Shown here one piece after another: positions 34,992-43,074 of a DNA stretch of 64,000 nucleotides. The translations under genes and the position numbers were made by a program. The stretch lies in the NCBI RefSeq assembly GCF_000422785.1, contig NZ_KE383919.1, positions 186,001 through 250,000 of the forward strand, read 5' to 3'. Under the pieces are notes generated by a model that saw nothing but the letters and a program-made list of their open reading frames with translations, had not been told where the DNA came from and ran no database searches. This DNA comes from Pseudovibrio exalbescens DSM 16456 (lineage in GTDB: Bacteria; Pseudomonadota; Alphaproteobacteria; Rhizobiales; Stappiaceae). How positions within the stretch are numbered: position 1 is the stretch's first letter; the number at the start of each line of letters is the position of its first letter.

Positions 34992-36308
34992 ATGCACGAT
35001 CTGGAGCGGCTGCAAAAGCTGACACGGCATGTGCCATCTGATGCATGGGACATTGATGTAACCGGCATCCTGAGCGAAGTAACATCCAACTACTTGCGCG
35101 TTCGTGGCCTTTCAAGCGGTGTCAACCTGGGTGATCAGGTCTCCTTCAACAATGGCCGTGAAACCTGCTTCGGTGAAATCATCAAGATCGACGCCGAAAG
35201 CGTCATCGTCAAACCGTATTCTCCGCGCAACGATCTGGGTTTGGGAACACGCATCAAACGCGCAGGAGAGTTGTGCCTGCGGCCAGACCCAAGCTGGAAG
35301 GGCCGCGTCATCAATGCCATGGGCAAACCCGTGGACATGCTTGATCCCCTCAAGCGCGGCGCGGAAGAAGTTCCTTTCAATCGGCCCCCACCTCCCGCCA
35401 TTCAAAGAAAGCGGGTAACCGAACATGCTCGGACCGGCGTACGTGTCCTCGACATATTCACGCCGATGCTGCACGGTCAGCGCCTTGGAATTTTCGCAGG
35501 TTCTGGCGTGGGCAAATCCACTACCCTGTCGATGATCGCCCGAAGCAATTCCTTCGATACTGTGGTGATTGGCCTGATCGGTGAGCGCGGCCGCGAAGTG
35601 CGCGAGTTTATCGAAGAAACACTTGGCGAGCAGATGGGCAAATCCGTCGTTGTTGTTGCAACTGGCGATGAAAGCCCAATGATGCGCCGCCTGGCGCCCA
35701 AAACAGCCGTATCCGTGGCAGAATACTTTCGTGATCAGGGCGATTCTGTCCTGTTGGTGCTGGATAGCATCACCCGCTATGCCCACGCTTTGCGCGATGT
35801 GGCACTGGCAGCTGGAGAACCCGCCGTATCACGCGGCTATCCGCCCAGCGTGTTCACGGAACTTCCGGCGTTGCTGGAGCGCACCGGACCGGGCGTTGAG
35901 GGAACCGGCATGATTACTGCCGTCATCTCCGTCCTGGTGGACGGTGATGATCACAATGATCCGGTTGCTGACAACATCCGCGGCCTCTTGGACGGGCATA
36001 TTGTTCTCGACCGACACATTGCCGAGGATGGCCGGTATCCGGCGGTTAACATCCTGCAATCGGTTTCTCGTCTGGCGCAACACGCCTGGTCGCCGCAAGA
36101 ACGTGATCTGGTTCTGAAATTGCGGGCCATGGTAGCCAAATTCGAAGACACGAAAGACTTGCGCATGATGGGCGGCTACAAACAGGGCGTGGAGCCGTTC
36201 CTTGATCAAGCCTTAGAGATCGTACCCAAGCTCTACAAGGCGCTCTCACAGAGCTCTACAGACCCTTCCAGCACGGACGCCTTCACCGAGCTGGCCCAAA
36301 TGCTGTAG
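34992..36308 (+). CDS. fliI: Flagellar export ATPase FliI
   Basis: A 438-residue F1-beta-like ATPase. The Walker A loop is GIFAGSGVGKST at residues 167-177; VLLVLDSITRYAHALRDVAL is the Walker B region and SRGYPPSVFTELPALLERTG the arginine-rich family motif. It hexamerises at the export gate to release chaperones and load substrates. It is the last gene of the plus-strand unit and a strong bidirectional terminator follows. Its partners FliH and a FliJ-like protein are encoded elsewhere in the window. Confidence 0.98.
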   Translation: MHDLERLQKLTRHVPSDAWDIDVTGILSEVTSNYLRVRGLSSGVNLGDQVSFNNGRETCFGEIIKIDAESVIVKPYSPRNDLGLGTRIKRAGELCLRPDPSWKGRVINAMGKPVDMLDPLKRGAEEVPFNRPPPPAIQRKRVTEHARTGVRVLDIFTPMLHGQRLGIFAGSGVGKSTTLSMIARSNSFDTVVIGLIGERGREVREFIEETLGEQMGKSVVVVATGDESPMMRRLAPKTAVSVAEYFRDQGDSVLLVLDSITRYAHALRDVALAAGEPAVSRGYPPSVFTELPALLERTGPGVEGTGMITAVISVLVDGDDHNDPVADNIRGLLDGHIVLDRHIAEDGRYPAVNILQSVSRLAQHAWSPQERDLVLKLRAMVAKFEDTKDLRMMGGYKQGVEPFLDQALEIVPKLYKALSQSSTDPSSTDAFTELAQML

Positions 36309-36336
36309 CTGCCCTCTTCCCCTCTGCAATCGCAAC

Positions 36337-36374
36337 AAAAAAGGCCCGCCTTGGTTCAATCAGGCGGGCCTTTT
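36337..36374. terminator. Bidirectional terminator between fliI and ftcR
   Basis: AAGGCCCGCC (36341-36350) pairs with GGCGGGCCTT (36363-36372), with an A run before and a T run after, so it can stop transcription from both sides of this convergent pair. Confidence 0.92.
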
Positions 36375-36414
36375 CATGATGGATTGTGGTGGTGATGTCT
36401 TGGGTGAGGCGACG

Positions 36415-37101
36415 TCAGCGCGCCTCTTGCGTCGTGTTGATGATGTATCCCAGATAGCGCTTTGAATCGATCGGATCATAGCCCAAGCGCTTGCGCAGTT
36501 TTTTACGCAGCTTGCTGATGTGACTTTCGATCACGTTCTCATCCACTTCGCTTTCGAAGATGCCATAGACAAAATTGTAGATCTGCGCCTTGGTCAGACG
36601 ACGACCATTGTTCTGCGCCAGATATTCCAGAATACGGCGCTCACGGCGCGGCAGTGGTAATGTATCGCCGCTAACCTGCGGATCACGGCCGTCAAAAAAC
36701 ACGGTCAGATCTCCCAGATCCACTTGGACAGACTGGGTCTGGGTCCGGCGTTTGATGGCATTGACCCGGGCCAGTATTTCCTGAACATGCACCGGCTTGC
36801 GGACCACATCATCCACGCCTGCAGCAAACAGTTTCAAGGTCTGTTCAAGCTGAGTCGTGCTGTTGAGTGCGATCACAGGCTTCTGGCCACATCGACGGCG
36901 GATGATTTCCGGATATTGTTCGCGGTCAATGCAGTCACCGATCAAGATGGCTTCAACCGCTTCAAAATCCGTCTCCGGCGCGGAGCTAATCCAGTCATGA
37001 AACTCTGACGGATTAAAACCGCTAGAAGAAATTCCTTCACGCTTGAAACCAGAGGTATAACCTTCAGTCACAAGCTCCTGTTCATCTACAATTAGATACA
37101 T
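36415..37101 (-). CDS. ftcR: FtcR/Rem-type flagellar response regulator
   Basis: About 228 residues: an N-terminal receiver domain and a C-terminal OmpR-type winged helix ([15 protein letters not shown], then [13 protein letters not shown] as recognition region). The start [17 protein letters not shown] and the segment [22 protein letters not shown] match FtcR of Brucella and Rem of Sinorhizobium, which switch on class II flagellar genes. Likely acidic pocket D6/E7, acceptor D56 and a Lys in RKPVHV are kept, although the acceptor sits in an unusual LIGDC context. I chose the ATG at 37101. A perfect CtrA-type site lies 103-117 bases upstream. It is a single gene with no histidine kinase nearby. 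Confidence 0.92.
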   Translation of the reverse strand: MYLIVDEQELVTEGYTSGFKREGISSSGFNPSEFHDWISSAPETDFEAVEAILIGDCIDREQYPEIIRRRCGQKPVIALNSTTQLEQTLKLFAAGVDDVVRKPVHVQEILARVNAIKRRTQTQSVQVDLGDLTVFFDGRDPQVSGDTLPLPRRERRILEYLAQNNGRRLTKAQIYNFVYGIFESEVDENVIESHISKLRKKLRKRLGYDPIDSKRYLGYIINTTQEAR

Positions 37102-37201
37102 AACCCCAAATCCAAATACCCCACGGACACCATTGGCACTAATACAGTTCATTCTGCCCTGTCAATTTATGTTTTTGTGAAATTATTTAGTTTATATAAG
37201 A

Positions 37202-37220
37202 GGTTAACACTTTGTTAACC
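37202..37220. promoter_or_regulatory. CtrA-type site upstream of ftcR
   Basis: TTAA (37204-37207), seven bases, TTAAC (37215-37219) matches the full CtrA consensus. The same bases form a perfect inverted repeat, GGTTAAC-N5-GTTAACC. It lies in an AT-rich region between ftcR and the PilZ-like gene, so it could serve either. A second small repeat, AAATCT-N4-AGATTT, lies at 37236-37251. Binding is inferred. Confidence 0.65.
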
Positions 37221-37387
37221 AATTTAATCTTGGAAAAATCTATAGAGATTTATATAAAATTTTATTCTATTTTTCCCTCGAAACGGAATCCTTTCGGAAT
37301 CTCAACAAGGAAGCCTGCCTTATTAACCGGCGAATGGTCAGTTTGTGGCAAGCTTTGCACGACAGAACGTGACATGAATTGGGCGCG

Positions 37388-37780
37388 ATGGAAAAAACCC
37401 ATTCAACGATGCCCTTTAAATTTTATGGGATAAAAATCAGGGAATTTCGCAGTTTTATGGAACGACGCAGCGAGAATCGGCAAAGGATTCGCTTTAGAGA
37501 AGGTAAGCTTTGCGATCTTAATGACCAATTTGTGGCAGAATGCATCGTGCGCGATCGGACCCGCAAAGGCGCCCGGTTGCTGGTAAGCGAGACAACAGAC
37601 GTCCCAAAGCAGGGGCAACTCTACTTTGATGATGATAGTAAAATTGCGTTGTTTGAGGTGGTTTGGAAGAATAAATCAGAAGCTGGCGTTTGCTTTGTCT
37701 CTGAGCCGTGCGACATACACACATTCACCGCCAAGGACCTGAGGGCGCTAAAAGGGCTTTATTACGCCCTCACTAAATGA
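37388..37780 (+). CDS. PilZ-like small protein
   Basis: About 130 residues. The N-terminal ERRSENRQRIRF corresponds to the RxxxR element of PilZ domains, and CIVRDRTRKGARLLV to the (D/N)xSxxGxxL region that completes the c-di-GMP site; here the Ser is replaced by Thr. Later strands (LYFDDDSKIALFEVVWKN) fit the small beta barrel. PilZ proteins bind c-di-GMP and often alter motility or polysaccharide export, and both systems flank this gene. The start is uncertain: ATG 37388, 37412 or 37457 are possible. Base composition is more AT-rich than the neighbours. Confidence 0.65.
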   Translation: MEKTHSTMPFKFYGIKIREFRSFMERRSENRQRIRFREGKLCDLNDQFVAECIVRDRTRKGARLLVSETTDVPKQGQLYFDDDSKIALFEVVWKNKSEAGVCFVSEPCDIHTFTAKDLRALKGLYYALTK

Positions 37781-37789
37781 GCCGGCCCC

Positions 37790-37808
37790 GTCACAACAGC
37801 GTTGTGAC
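37790..37808. repeat. Perfect 8-bp inverted repeat after the PilZ-like gene
   Basis: GTCACAAC, three bases, GTTGTGAC. There is no T run after it, so a regulatory site or weak terminator are both possible. It lies about 200 bases before the UDP-glucose dehydrogenase start. Confidence 0.5.
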
Positions 37809-38002
37809 GACCCGGATTGCGCCCCCCAACCACTCCTATGAAGTGTGCAGTCCCCTTTCTTCTGTGACAGTTCTATGGTTCTTGTCCCCACCCATACCCT
37901 TTAAGGCGACGAAAGACTTTTCTTGGTCACAGGATCGCGATAAGCGTTCTGCCAAACATACTGGCACGACAGATCGGCTTTGTGCCGACAACAGGAGCGA
38001 CC

Positions 38003-39322
38003 ATGATCATATCAGTCATTGGCAGTGGCTATGTGGGCCTCGTTTCGGGGGCATGCTTTGCAGACTTTGGACACGAAGTAATCTGCGTTGACAAGGCAGC
38101 CGAGAAGATTGAAGGCCTGAAGCGCGGTCAGATCCCCATATTCGAGCCGGGCCTTGATGAACTGGTAAAACGAAACTGTGACGAAGGTCGCCTTACCTTT
38201 ACCACCGATCTGCCCAGCGCCGTCCAGAAAGCCGATGTTGTGTTCATCGCTGTCGGCACACCGTCTCGGCGTGGTGATGGCCATGCAGACCTTAGCTTTG
38301 TGTATGACGTCTCGCGAGAAATCGCAGCATCCCTTGATGGATTTACGGTTGTTGTAACCAAGTCCACCGTGCCCGTTGGCACGGGTGATGAAGTCGAGCG
38401 CATCATTCGAGAAACCAACCCGTCTGCTGAATTCGACGTGGTATCCAACCCGGAGTTTTTGCGTGAAGGGGCAGCGATCGACGATTTCAAACGGCCTGAC
38501 CGAATTGTTGTTGGCGTGACAGGTGAGCGTGCCCGTGAGGTCATGACGGAAGTTTACCGGCCGCTTTATTTGAACCAGTCACCAATTCTGTTCACCTCAC
38601 GGCGTTCCTCAGAACTGATCAAGTATGCCGCCAATGCATTTCTTGCCATGAAGATTACCTTCATCAACGAAATAGCAGATTTGAGCGAAGCTGTTGGTGC
38701 CGACGTGCAGGATGTGGCCCGCGGCATTGGCCTCGACAACCGCATTGGCTCCAAGTTCCTTCATGCCGGTCCCGGTTATGGTGGCTCATGCTTCCCAAAG
38801 GATACGCTGGCTCTCGTCAAAACAGCTCAGGATAACTCTTCGCCTGTTCGTCTTATTGAAACCACATGTTCCATCAACGATCAGCGTAAGCGTTCCATGT
38901 CCCGTAAGGTTCAAGAGGCTGTTGGCGGCAACGTGCGCGGCAAGAAGATTGCCATTCTTGGCCTCACCTTCAAGCCCAACACGGACGACATGCGCGACAG
39001 CCCGGCCCTGTCCATCGTTCAGGCTTTACAAGACAAGGGCGCGGCCATTCACGCTTATGACCCTGAAGGCATGGAAAGCGCAGCCGAACTGATGAACAAT
39101 GTCACGTTCGGTACAGATGCCTACGAGATTGCGCAGGATGCGGACGCCCTGGTGATTGTGACGGAATGGAACGCCTTTCGCGCGCTGGACTTTACCCGCC
39201 TGAAGTCCCTGATGAAAACCCCGGTTCTGGTTGATCTACGGAACATTTACGGCCGGGACGAGTTGGAACGGCACGGCTTTTCCTATTTCTGTGTGGGCCG
39301 TCCGGCACAAGAAATCCGGTAG
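38003..39322 (+). CDS. ugd: UDP-glucose 6-dehydrogenase
   Basis: A 439-residue enzyme that oxidises UDP-glucose to UDP-glucuronate with two NAD+. The NAD site is VIGSGYVGLVSG at residues 5-16. The catalytic Cys is residue 263 in GPGYGGSCFPKD. Middle-domain motifs such as SSELIKYAANAFLA and the C-terminal LGLTFKPNTDDMRDSP are complete. I chose the ATG at 38003, with AGGAG 7 bases upstream. The product feeds acidic capsule or exopolysaccharide, which fits the minus-strand capsule genes that face it. A terminator follows. Confidence 0.96.
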   Translation: MIISVIGSGYVGLVSGACFADFGHEVICVDKAAEKIEGLKRGQIPIFEPGLDELVKRNCDEGRLTFTTDLPSAVQKADVVFIAVGTPSRRGDGHADLSFVYDVSREIAASLDGFTVVVTKSTVPVGTGDEVERIIRETNPSAEFDVVSNPEFLREGAAIDDFKRPDRIVVGVTGERAREVMTEVYRPLYLNQSPILFTSRRSSELIKYAANAFLAMKITFINEIADLSEAVGADVQDVARGIGLDNRIGSKFLHAGPGYGGSCFPKDTLALVKTAQDNSSPVRLIETTCSINDQRKRSMSRKVQEAVGGNVRGKKIAILGLTFKPNTDDMRDSPALSIVQALQDKGAAIHAYDPEGMESAAELMNNVTFGTDAYEIAQDADALVIVTEWNAFRALDFTRLKSLMKTPVLVDLRNIYGRDELERHGFSYFCVGRPAQEIR

Positions 39323-39347
39323 GCATTGGCTACAGGCAAAACAGTTC

Positions 39348-40241
39348 TCAAAAACCCGCTGGCATAGTGCTGGCGGGTTTTTTGTTTGCCTCCCCTTCCG
39401 CCCCCTGAGGCTTGACCGTTTTATGAGCCTGATCCGGGTCCGGTACTGCGCTGTAGCTGGGATCGGGATCAATACGAGCGGGAAACCAGCTCATTGTCCA
39501 ATCAGAGAGCCGGGGAATGAGAAATGTTTTCTGCAACCAGATCAAGCCAACCAAGATCTTCGGAAAAGCGATTACCGAGCGGCGGCGTTGTATTCCCTTT
39601 AAGATCTTCTTGCTGGCTCGGACGGCCGAGATCTCGAGGGGCTTGGGTCCCTGATGACGCTGTGACATGGCACTGGTGACAAAGCCGGGAAACACCACTG
39701 AAACATGGATCCCTGTTCCGCGCAGCTGACCGCGCAGGGCGGCTCCGTATGCCGCTACAGCCGCTTTGGTCGCGCTGTAGCTTGGCATATCGGGCAAGGC
39801 GCGCAGCCCTGCCAGCGACGAGAGGAAAACTATCTGACCGCAATTGCGCGCCCGCATGCCCGGAAGCACCGCTTCTGCCGCCTCGACAGCAGCCGTATAG
39901 TTTACCTCGGTCAGCCGGTGAGCCTCTTCAGGATCTTCCAAACCGGTAGACGGCGCGACACCACAGGTAATCCCGGCATTGGCTATCAGAACGTCCACCG
40001 GGTACTGGTCATCAAAGGCTTTCAGTGTGCGGCGCAAAGCCAGACGATCACGCACATCCATCGTGATGAGATGGACATGAGCCCCGGCATCTGAACACCG
40101 CAGTGCCAGTGTTTCAAGCTTATGCCGATTTCGAGCCAAGAGGGCCAGCCGACGGCCCGGCGCGGCGTAGGCCAAGGCAAGCTCGCTGCCGATGCCGCCA
40201 CTTGCGCCGGTTATCACGATGGTTTGCGGCTGTTTCGCCAT
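39348..40241 (-). CDS. Short-chain dehydrogenase/reductase at the end of the capsule block
   Basis: About 297 residues with the NAD(P) motif TGASGGIG at residues 11-18, a downstream NAG segment (ANAGIT), the catalytic Ser in VFLSSLAG and the Y-x3-K pair in SYSATKAAVAAY. The C-terminal part has a basic and hydrophobic segment (ILVGLIWLQKTFLIP) and a Pro-rich tail encoded inside the terminator. I chose the ATG at 40241, where the family's N-terminus begins. It follows the kpsC-type gene by 29 bases and is probably co-transcribed. The substrate is unknown. Confidence 0.88.
   Translation of the reverse strand: MAKQPQTIVITGASGGIGSELALAYAAPGRRLALLARNRHKLETLALRCSDAGAHVHLITMDVRDRLALRRTLKAFDDQYPVDVLIANAGITCGVAPSTGLEDPEEAHRLTEVNYTAAVEAAEAVLPGMRARNCGQIVFLSSLAGLRALPDMPSYSATKAAVAAYGAALRGQLRGTGIHVSVVFPGFVTSAMSQRHQGPKPLEISAVRASKKILKGIQRRRSVIAFPKILVGLIWLQKTFLIPRLSDWTMSWFPARIDPDPSYSAVPDPDQAHKTVKPQGAEGEANKKPASTMPAGF
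39350..39384. terminator. Bidirectional terminator after ugd, inside the end of the SDR gene
   Basis: AAACCCGC (39352-39359) pairs with GCGGGTTT (39373-39380), with an inner GCA/TGC pair and T runs on both strands. The last dozen codons of the convergent dehydrogenase gene lie within it. Confidence 0.9.
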
Positions 40242-40270
40242 GTGGTCGCCTTCCCTCGCTGTGCCTTTGC

Positions 40271-41764
40271 TCAAATACCCAAACGGCGTCCAGCCCAAGA
40301 CACCTGCTGCAAGACCCAACGCCATGATTGGTTTTGCCGCCGTTCCCTGAGTTGTGCCAATCGCCGGATCAGGCGCTCCGGTGTCGTAATGCTCAAGGTG
40401 AGCGGGTCGATCATGCGAGTGTATTCCACCAGTACGAGGTAAATCAGTTCCTCCAATTTCAGGGTTCGTGTGCGCGCAGAGGAACGCGTTCTGTCCTCCG
40501 TCAACCCCCATCCCGCATAAAAAGGCAGGCCATAGGTCGTCACCGGCTTATCGCGGATCAATGCCTCGAAACCGGTGAGCGAGGAAAGTGTCGCGACCCG
40601 ATCACACTGAGTTATCAGATGAATGAGGTCCGCTCGCCCGATCTCTTCGTCGCACAACCCTTGTGCTTGCGGGGCGTCGATATGGCCTTTGCGCAAGCCA
40701 CTGACCACGTCTGGGTGGGGTTTGTACACGATATGGGCCTGCGGATAGTCCTCACGCACGGCCTGCAACAACTGAATGTTGATGTTCTCGTCTGACTGAG
40801 ACGCCAACCGATCTGAAACGCCGCGCCGGACCGCCATGTCGTCCGCCACCTGCCCCGGAACCAGAATGATTTCTCGGCTGCGATCCGCCGGTTGCCACAA
40901 GGTCTTGCCGGTCAGGTTATATTTCGTGACCCGGCTTTCACTCAACAATCGCTTGAGTGTGAGGCCTCTTTCACGCTGGTGCTGTGAGAACTTGAAGGAC
41001 GACAAGAGGCGAAACAGCCGGCTGTTCGTTGTGGGCGCATAATACAGCCCCTCATCATCCATCGCGATGGACGAACAGGCCACCAAACCGGCCCCCAACC
41101 CGACGGACCGTATGAACCCATCTTCAATCCTGCGAACCGGTATATCTGCGGCTCGAAATCTGGCCAAAACCTCATCGGATTGTTGCATGCCCCATACCAC
41201 CAACGGACCGCCAAGACGCCTTGCAGTGTCCAGAGCCTGATCGGCGCTGGACACAAAGGTGACATTCTGGCCATTGCCCAAAAGGTGGCTCATGGAGCGG
41301 TGGTTCCACGCCTTCACGCCCAGACACACCAGCGGTGCACAAGCCTCCTCGATGTGGCGCGCGCGCGCCTGCCATAGCCACGCCCCCTCTTTGGGCTCAA
41401 GGATCTCGCCGCCGGAAAGAACAAAACGTTCAGGGGCCTGCTCCAGTGCTTTCTCAAGCCCCTCAAAAAAAGAGTCCGCTTTCTTTCCTAACGACTTATT
41501 GTAGTTGATGATTTTGCAGTTCAACAACCACTCGCCATGCACATGCTCCGGTTGCTGGACACCCTTGGCTTGCCACACCCACAAAGGCTTGTCCGCCTCA
41601 AGGCTCCATCTCACCGCTTCGACCAACTGGGGAGATTCAGCGGCAACGATCCCCGCCCGCGCCATGGGGCGAGAGACAGCAAGCGCGGGGTTCAAACCGG
41701 TCAAGATGCCCAGCGCCTTCAGCCAGCGCCGACTTTGACCTTCAAAACAATGCACGCCGATCAT
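40271..41764 (-). CDS. kpsC: KpsC-type capsule Kdo transferase with one catalytic domain
   Basis: A 497-residue protein. Motifs of KpsC glycosyltransferase domains are clear: RIEDGFIRSVGLGA, DDEGLYYAPT, ILVPGQVADD, IVYKPHPDVVSGLR and YGLPFYAGWGLTEDR. Standard KpsC has two such domains (about 675 residues) that alternate in adding beta-Kdo to a lipid; only the second-domain type is seen here, with an extended, unrelated-looking first 130 residues. KpsC and KpsS build the Kdo linker that anchors capsule to phospholipid in the ABC-exported type. Its ATG overlaps the preceding kpsS-type gene (ATGA). Confidence 0.85.
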   Translation of the reverse strand: MIGVHCFEGQSRRWLKALGILTGLNPALAVSRPMARAGIVAAESPQLVEAVRWSLEADKPLWVWQAKGVQQPEHVHGEWLLNCKIINYNKSLGKKADSFFEGLEKALEQAPERFVLSGGEILEPKEGAWLWQARARHIEEACAPLVCLGVKAWNHRSMSHLLGNGQNVTFVSSADQALDTARRLGGPLVVWGMQQSDEVLARFRAADIPVRRIEDGFIRSVGLGAGLVACSSIAMDDEGLYYAPTTNSRLFRLLSSFKFSQHQRERGLTLKRLLSESRVTKYNLTGKTLWQPADRSREIILVPGQVADDMAVRRGVSDRLASQSDENINIQLLQAVREDYPQAHIVYKPHPDVVSGLRKGHIDAPQAQGLCDEEIGRADLIHLITQCDRVATLSSLTGFEALIRDKPVTTYGLPFYAGWGLTEDRTRSSARTRTLKLEELIYLVLVEYTRMIDPLTLSITTPERLIRRLAQLRERRQNQSWRWVLQQVSWAGRRLGI

Positions 41765-43074
41765 GCACGACCCTCACTTTCATAGTGAGCCTGAAGATCG
41801 GGCTGCAGCCCCGACGTTTCCTGGTGCGGCTCAAAGGTGCAGGCGAGTTTGGAAACAAAACTCTCCACTGCTGTTGTCAGACCACCCGGATGATGGATGG
41901 ATCCGGGCACCTGCGTTTGCGCGATCAGCACCTTCAGGAAGTCTTGAAGCAGGTCCATCTCGGGCTTTACCGGATTGCGCCAGAACCCATCCAAGGTTTG
42001 CTGATCGGTCAGCCCCGGCAGATCATATAGTGTTGGCGACAGACACTTGACGGGTTTGGCGTCCTGCAATGCCTCGAGCCCTGCGGTTGAGTTGACCGTA
42101 ACCACACCATGGCAGAGCGCCAGCCAAGCCGGCATGGGCCCGCCTTGCACGAAATGCACCCGCTGTGCGCATCCCAAACTGCGTGCAAGACGCTTCAGTA
42201 CGCCCCCAAAATCTTCAAAGCCGGCATCAAGGGGGTGTTCCTTGACGACAAGGTGAGCGCTGGCTGGCGCTGAGCGTGCGAACGATTCCATTACGTGACG
42301 AAGCGCCGGGATCATGCTGCCAAATTGGGATTGGGTACGGATTTGAAAATCACCTTCCAGTTGAAGGGGAAACAGGAAGCGAGGGGCAGGCTCATCGCAC
42401 AATCTCTTCATCACGGCAGCCGCACGTCGCTCCTGATGTCGCCGACCCACCAACTTGGCAATCCAGCGGCCATACTCGACCACCGGGTTATAAAGGGTGT
42501 GCTTTTGGTAGTGCGGGAAGGCCAAGAGATCGAAATAATTGGCCAGATTGTACACCACATCCGGCAAGGCTTGCATGGTGAACCGCGTGGGAAACTCCCC
42601 GCCGGACGCAGTTGTTTTCCGCAGCATGTGCGCCTGCGCCCGGACTTGAACCGGATCACGCGGCATGGGGCACGCTGACCCCAGACCATTCCTGCACAAG
42701 GTCATGTATCCGGGACGCAGCAACCCCATCTCGCTGACATGAACCCGAACCCCGTCCCGCCTCGCCATTTCGATAGCCAGACGATGGTACAGCCGCTGAT
42801 CGCCATGACAGACCAGATCCGTTGCCTTGAGGTGCCTTAGAACATCGCGAAAAAACGCTGGCCATTGCCGCGGGCGCCCCCGGAATGGCACAGTATTCAA
42901 CGAAGGCCAGTGCAAGGCATCGCCCAAACAGAAGTTGATCCGGCACACCTGCGCCCCAGCAGCCTCAAGCTTGCGTCCAACCCGGCGATACAGCGGCGAC
43001 AACGGTCCCTGGAGGAAAACAAAACTGCGTTCTGCCAGTTCATCAGACCCAAGAACGCTGGCGTCAATGTTCAT
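41761..43074 (-). CDS. KpsS-type capsule protein, second copy
   Basis: About 437 residues of the KpsS/LipB family. It has RSFVFLQGPLSPLY at the start, INFCLGDALHWP, VSEMGLLRPGY, LVVKEHPLDAGF and VNSTAGLEAL, each matching the neighbouring copy. KpsS adds the first Kdo to phosphatidylglycerol. I chose the ATG at 43074, which overlaps the end of the first copy and has GGAG upstream. The two copies differ at most positions, so this is an old duplication or two distinct activities rather than a recent repeat. Confidence 0.8.
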   Translation of the reverse strand: MNIDASVLGSDELAERSFVFLQGPLSPLYRRVGRKLEAAGAQVCRINFCLGDALHWPSLNTVPFRGRPRQWPAFFRDVLRHLKATDLVCHGDQRLYHRLAIEMARRDGVRVHVSEMGLLRPGYMTLCRNGLGSACPMPRDPVQVRAQAHMLRKTTASGGEFPTRFTMQALPDVVYNLANYFDLLAFPHYQKHTLYNPVVEYGRWIAKLVGRRHQERRAAAVMKRLCDEPAPRFLFPLQLEGDFQIRTQSQFGSMIPALRHVMESFARSAPASAHLVVKEHPLDAGFEDFGGVLKRLARSLGCAQRVHFVQGGPMPAWLALCHGVVTVNSTAGLEALQDAKPVKCLSPTLYDLPGLTDQQTLDGFWRNPVKPEMDLLQDFLKVLIAQTQVPGSIHHPGGLTTAVESFVSKLACTFEPHQETSGLQPDLQAHYESEGRA

